Shown: positions 62,215-64,000 of the stretch, piece after piece
Layout: every line of letters begins with the position of its first letter
How positions within the stretch are numbered: position 1 is the first letter of the stretch
From: Demequina silvatica
GTDB taxonomy: Bacteria; Actinomycetota; Actinomycetes; Actinomycetales; Demequinaceae
Length of the DNA: 64,000 bases
Assembly (NCBI RefSeq): GCF_000971215.1
Contig: NZ_BBMA01000006.1
Span: 1-64,000, forward strand
Direction: 5' to 3'
Translations under genes and position numbers: made by a program
The notes under the pieces: model-generated
Seen by the model: the letters and a program-made list of their open reading frames with translations, nothing else
What the model was told of the DNA's origin: nothing
Database searches by the model: none

Positions 62215-62874
62215 ATGCGCACCCTGTTCAACGCCGAGATGGCGGTCCTGGCCGAGGACCTCGTCGCGATGGCCCGCCACGTCGAGTCCGCGATCACCAA
62301 GGCCTCGGAGGCCATCCTCACCGGCAACCTCGAGCTGGCCCAGACCGTCATCGCCGACGACGAGGCCCTCGACGAGCTCGAGCACCAGGTCGACGAGCGC
62401 TGCGTCCTGCTCATCGCACAGCAGCAGCCCGTGGGCCTCGACCTCCGCACCATCATCTCCGCGCTGCGGATCTCCGCGTCGCTCGAGCGCATGGGCGACC
62501 TCGCCGAGCACATCGCGAAGGACGTCCGCCGCTCGTACCCCGAGTCCGCGATCCCCGACTCGCACCGCGAGATCATCGAGGGCATGTGCAAGGCCGCCAC
62601 CGAGGCCGCCGGCGAGATCATCCGCCTGCTCGAGACGCGCGACCTCAACGTCGCCGCCGCGATCGTCGAGGACGACGACACCCTCGACGCCCTCCACGAG
62701 CAGGCCTACAAGAGCCTCATCGACGGTACCTACACGGGCTCGGCGCAGAACACGCTCGACATCGCGCTGCTCGCCCGCTACTTCGAGCGCTTCGGCGACC
62801 ACGCGGTGGGGATCTCCCGCCGCATCGTCTACCTGGTCACGGGCGACCACTCGGGTTCCGACGCCAAGATCTGA
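62215..62874 (+). CDS. phoU: Phosphate-signalling negative regulator
   Basis: 219-residue two-fold helical bundle. Each repeat shows the PhoU metal motif: LRISASLERMGDLAEHIAKDV and LARYFERFGDHAVGISRRIV. It links the Pst transporter to the sensor kinase and represses signalling when phosphate is ample. ATG at 62215 with AAGGAGAG upstream. Divergent from senX3 with PHO boxes between; followed by a strong terminator. Confidence 0.95.
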   Translation: MRTLFNAEMAVLAEDLVAMARHVESAITKASEAILTGNLELAQTVIADDEALDELEHQVDERCVLLIAQQQPVGLDLRTIISALRISASLERMGDLAEHIAKDVRRSYPESAIPDSHREIIEGMCKAATEAAGEIIRLLETRDLNVAAAIVEDDDTLDALHEQAYKSLIDGTYTGSAQNTLDIALLARYFERFGDHAVGISRRIVYLVTGDHSGSDAKI

Positions 62875-62889
62875 CCCGCCAGGCATACG

Positions 62890-62923
62890 CGAAGCCCCCC
62901 GACCGGACGGTCGGGGGGCTTCG
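62890..62923 (+). terminator. phoU terminator
   Basis: A 15-bp perfect stem (CGAAGCCCCCCGACC) with loop GGAC, 16 bases after the phoU stop. Confidence 0.88.
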
Positions 62924-62932
62924 TGGTTCAGG

Positions 62933-62983
62933 GGGACGATGCGGGGGCCGGGCCTCGTACGAGGGGCGACCCGCGCATCGTCC
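62933..62983 (-). terminator. Motif-pair hairpin between phoU and gpmA
   Basis: GGGACGATGCG (62933-62943) and CGCATCGTCC (62974-62983) are inverted; between them the palindrome CCTCGTACGAGG (62953-62964) completes a single long stem. It is seven bases beyond the gpmA stop, placed as its terminator. Confidence 0.65.
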
Positions 62984-62989
62984 TCCCTG

Positions 62990-63736
62990 CTACTTCTTCT
63001 TGCCCTGGTTGGCGACGGCCTGGATGGCGGCCGCGGCGGCCTCCGGGTCCAGGTAGGTGCCGCCGGGGTTGGTGGGCTTCAGGGTCTCCTCGTCGAGGTG
63101 GTAGACCAGCGGGATGCCCGTGGGGATGTTGACGCCCACGATCGCGTCATCCGCGATGCCGTCGAGGTGCTTGACGATCGCGCGGAGCGAGTTGCCGTGC
63201 GCGGCGACCATGACGGTCTTGCCGGCCTTGAGGTCGGGGACCACGGCCTCCTCCCAGTAGGGGAGGGCGCGCTCGAGGACGTCCTTGAGGCACTCGGTCT
63301 TCGGGATGGCCTCGCCGGCGTAGCGCGGGTCGCCCTCCTGGGTCCAGGGGTTGTCGGCGCTGATCTCCGGCGGCGGAACGTCGTACGAACGGCGCCAGAT
63401 CATGAACTTCTCCTCGCCGAACTGCTCGAGGGTCTCGGCCTTGTTCTTGCCCTGGAGGTCGCCGTAGTGGCGCTCGTTGAGGCGCCAGTTGCGCTTCACG
63501 GGGATCCAGTGGCGGTCCGCGGCGTCGAGCGCGAGGTTCGCGGTCATGATCGCGCGGCGCAGGAGCGACGTGTGGAGCACGTCGGGGAGGATGCCCTCCT
63601 CCTTGAGCAGCTCGCCGCCGCGGGTGGCCTCGCCCGTGCCCTTCTCGTTGAGCGGGACGTCGACCCAGCCGGTGAACAGGTTCTTCTCGTTCCACTCGCT
63701 CTCGCCGTGGCGGAGCAGGATCAGTGTGTAGGTCAT
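62990..63736 (-). CDS. gpmA: 2,3-bisphosphoglycerate-dependent phosphoglycerate mutase
   Basis: 248-residue glycolytic enzyme interconverting 3- and 2-phosphoglycerate. [20 protein letters not shown] holds the phospho-His; [15 protein letters not shown], the second His in [17 protein letters not shown] and [10 protein letters not shown] fit the dPGM family. The end is Lys-rich (ANQGKKK). TAGGCT stands six bases before the ATG (leaderless). The gpmA-senX3-regX3 neighbourhood is conserved in actinobacteria. No defect is seen. Confidence 0.96.
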   Translation of the reverse strand: MTYTLILLRHGESEWNEKNLFTGWVDVPLNEKGTGEATRGGELLKEEGILPDVLHTSLLRRAIMTANLALDAADRHWIPVKRNWRLNERHYGDLQGKNKAETLEQFGEEKFMIWRRSYDVPPPEISADNPWTQEGDPRYAGEAIPKTECLKDVLERALPYWEEAVVPDLKAGKTVMVAAHGNSLRAIVKHLDGIADDAIVGVNIPTGIPLVYHLDEETLKPTNPGGTYLDPEAAAAAIQAVANQGKKK

Positions 63737-64000
63737 GCGGTCAGCCTAGTCGGGGCGGGCGGGCGCGTGCTGGACTGAGGTCCCGCCGCCCCCTCTCGAG
63801 TTCGCTCCTGCAAGTCTCGGGCGTGGCTGGCCCGGGGCTGGCTGGCGGGGCGGATGCTGGTGCTTGCGCCTGATCGTGACTCAGTTCGCTCCTGACCCGC
63901 GCATGCGGTGTCTGTCGTGCGGCATGTCCGGTCGGGTGTGGGGACCGGCGCCGTCCCGCCCACCGCGATGGCTTGATAGAAGCATGCCCAACCCGCAAAG
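63737..64000. other. Right-end region without a complete gene
   Basis: 264 bases. AGTTCGCTCCTG occurs twice (63799-63810, 63883-63894), 84 bases apart. An ATG at 63984 (MPNPQ) preceded by TTGATAGAAGC could open a gene running off the window, but too little is visible to call it. Confidence 0.4.

Noticed and set aside
63984-64000. Start of a gene running off the right edge
   Set aside because: Only five codons are visible; mentioned in the end-region entry but not called.

Overview
The window is chromosomal DNA of a very high-GC Gram-positive bacterium. Gene content points to an actinobacterium of the Micrococcales (Cellulomonadaceae/Demequinaceae-like; the genus is a guess). The markers are a SenX3-RegX3 phosphate system with PHO boxes, CarD next to ispD-ispF-cysS-rlmB, a stand-alone GroEL with CIRCE sites, WXG100, DUF3027, DUF3263 and DUF4032 proteins, frequent GTG starts and many apparently leaderless promoters. 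I find no rRNA, CRISPR array, insertion sequence or prophage. Three tRNAs are present: Ala-CGC, Arg-CCU and Thr-UGU.

Layout. 0-6 kb: FKBP lipoprotein, short-chain dehydrogenase, Pif1-like helicase with a BRCT tail, transglutaminase-like protein, a FitAB/VapBC-type toxin-antitoxin pair and tRNA-Ala. 6-10 kb: a GH92 glycosidase translationally coupled to a GT4 glycosyltransferase, ending at a 34-bp perfect palindrome. 10-14 kb: membrane protein, RimJ-like acetyltransferase, moeA, 5-formyl-THF cyclo-ligase, FmdB zinc ribbon. 14-25 kb: a giant degenerate helicase-like protein, two paralogous MFS transporters, an Old Yellow Enzyme-type reductase behind a palindromic operator, and a ROK regulator. 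25-28 kb: lycopene cyclase coupled to a P1B-type metal ATPase with a hemerythrin tail; tRNA-Arg. 28-40 kb: aldo/keto reductase, NlpC/P60 hydrolase, DtxR-family regulator, UDP-glucose dehydrogenase, manA, serC, CAP-domain protein, MFS transporter, DUF3027, cold-shock, HD-domain, WXG100 and DUF4031 proteins. 40-48 kb: groEL with two CIRCE sites, LytR_C, DUF3263, ung, tRNA-Thr, a DsbA/MauE-like pair and a membrane Ser/Thr kinase. 47-55 kb: a shared sugar-ABC ATPase, DUF4032, rlmB-cysS-ispF-ispD-carD and a lipoprotein. 55-64 kb: pstSCAB, regX3-senX3, phoU and gpmA.

How parts work together. The last 8 kb is a phosphate regulon: PHO boxes (GTTCACC repeats 11 bp apart) lie before pstS and between senX3 and phoU, so the two-component system probably controls its transporter and itself. 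carD-ispD-ispF-cysS-rlmB is a conserved actinobacterial block joining transcription control, MEP-pathway isoprenoid synthesis and translation. manA, ugd, GH92 and GT4 suggest mannose or nucleotide-sugar metabolism.

The most unusual content is non-coding. An 11-mer, GGGACGATGCG, often extended to GGGACGATGCGCGGGCCGGG, occurs about 40 times on both strands, between and inside genes. It is often paired head to head as a hairpin at gene ends. Three further repeat families occur: four exactly 50-bp elements with TTGAT...ATCA(A/G) ends; four elements of about 105-125 bp with inverted CTCCACAC-type ends; and two elements of about 125 bp with long GGGAC(A/G)CTCACCGTGCTTT inverted arms.
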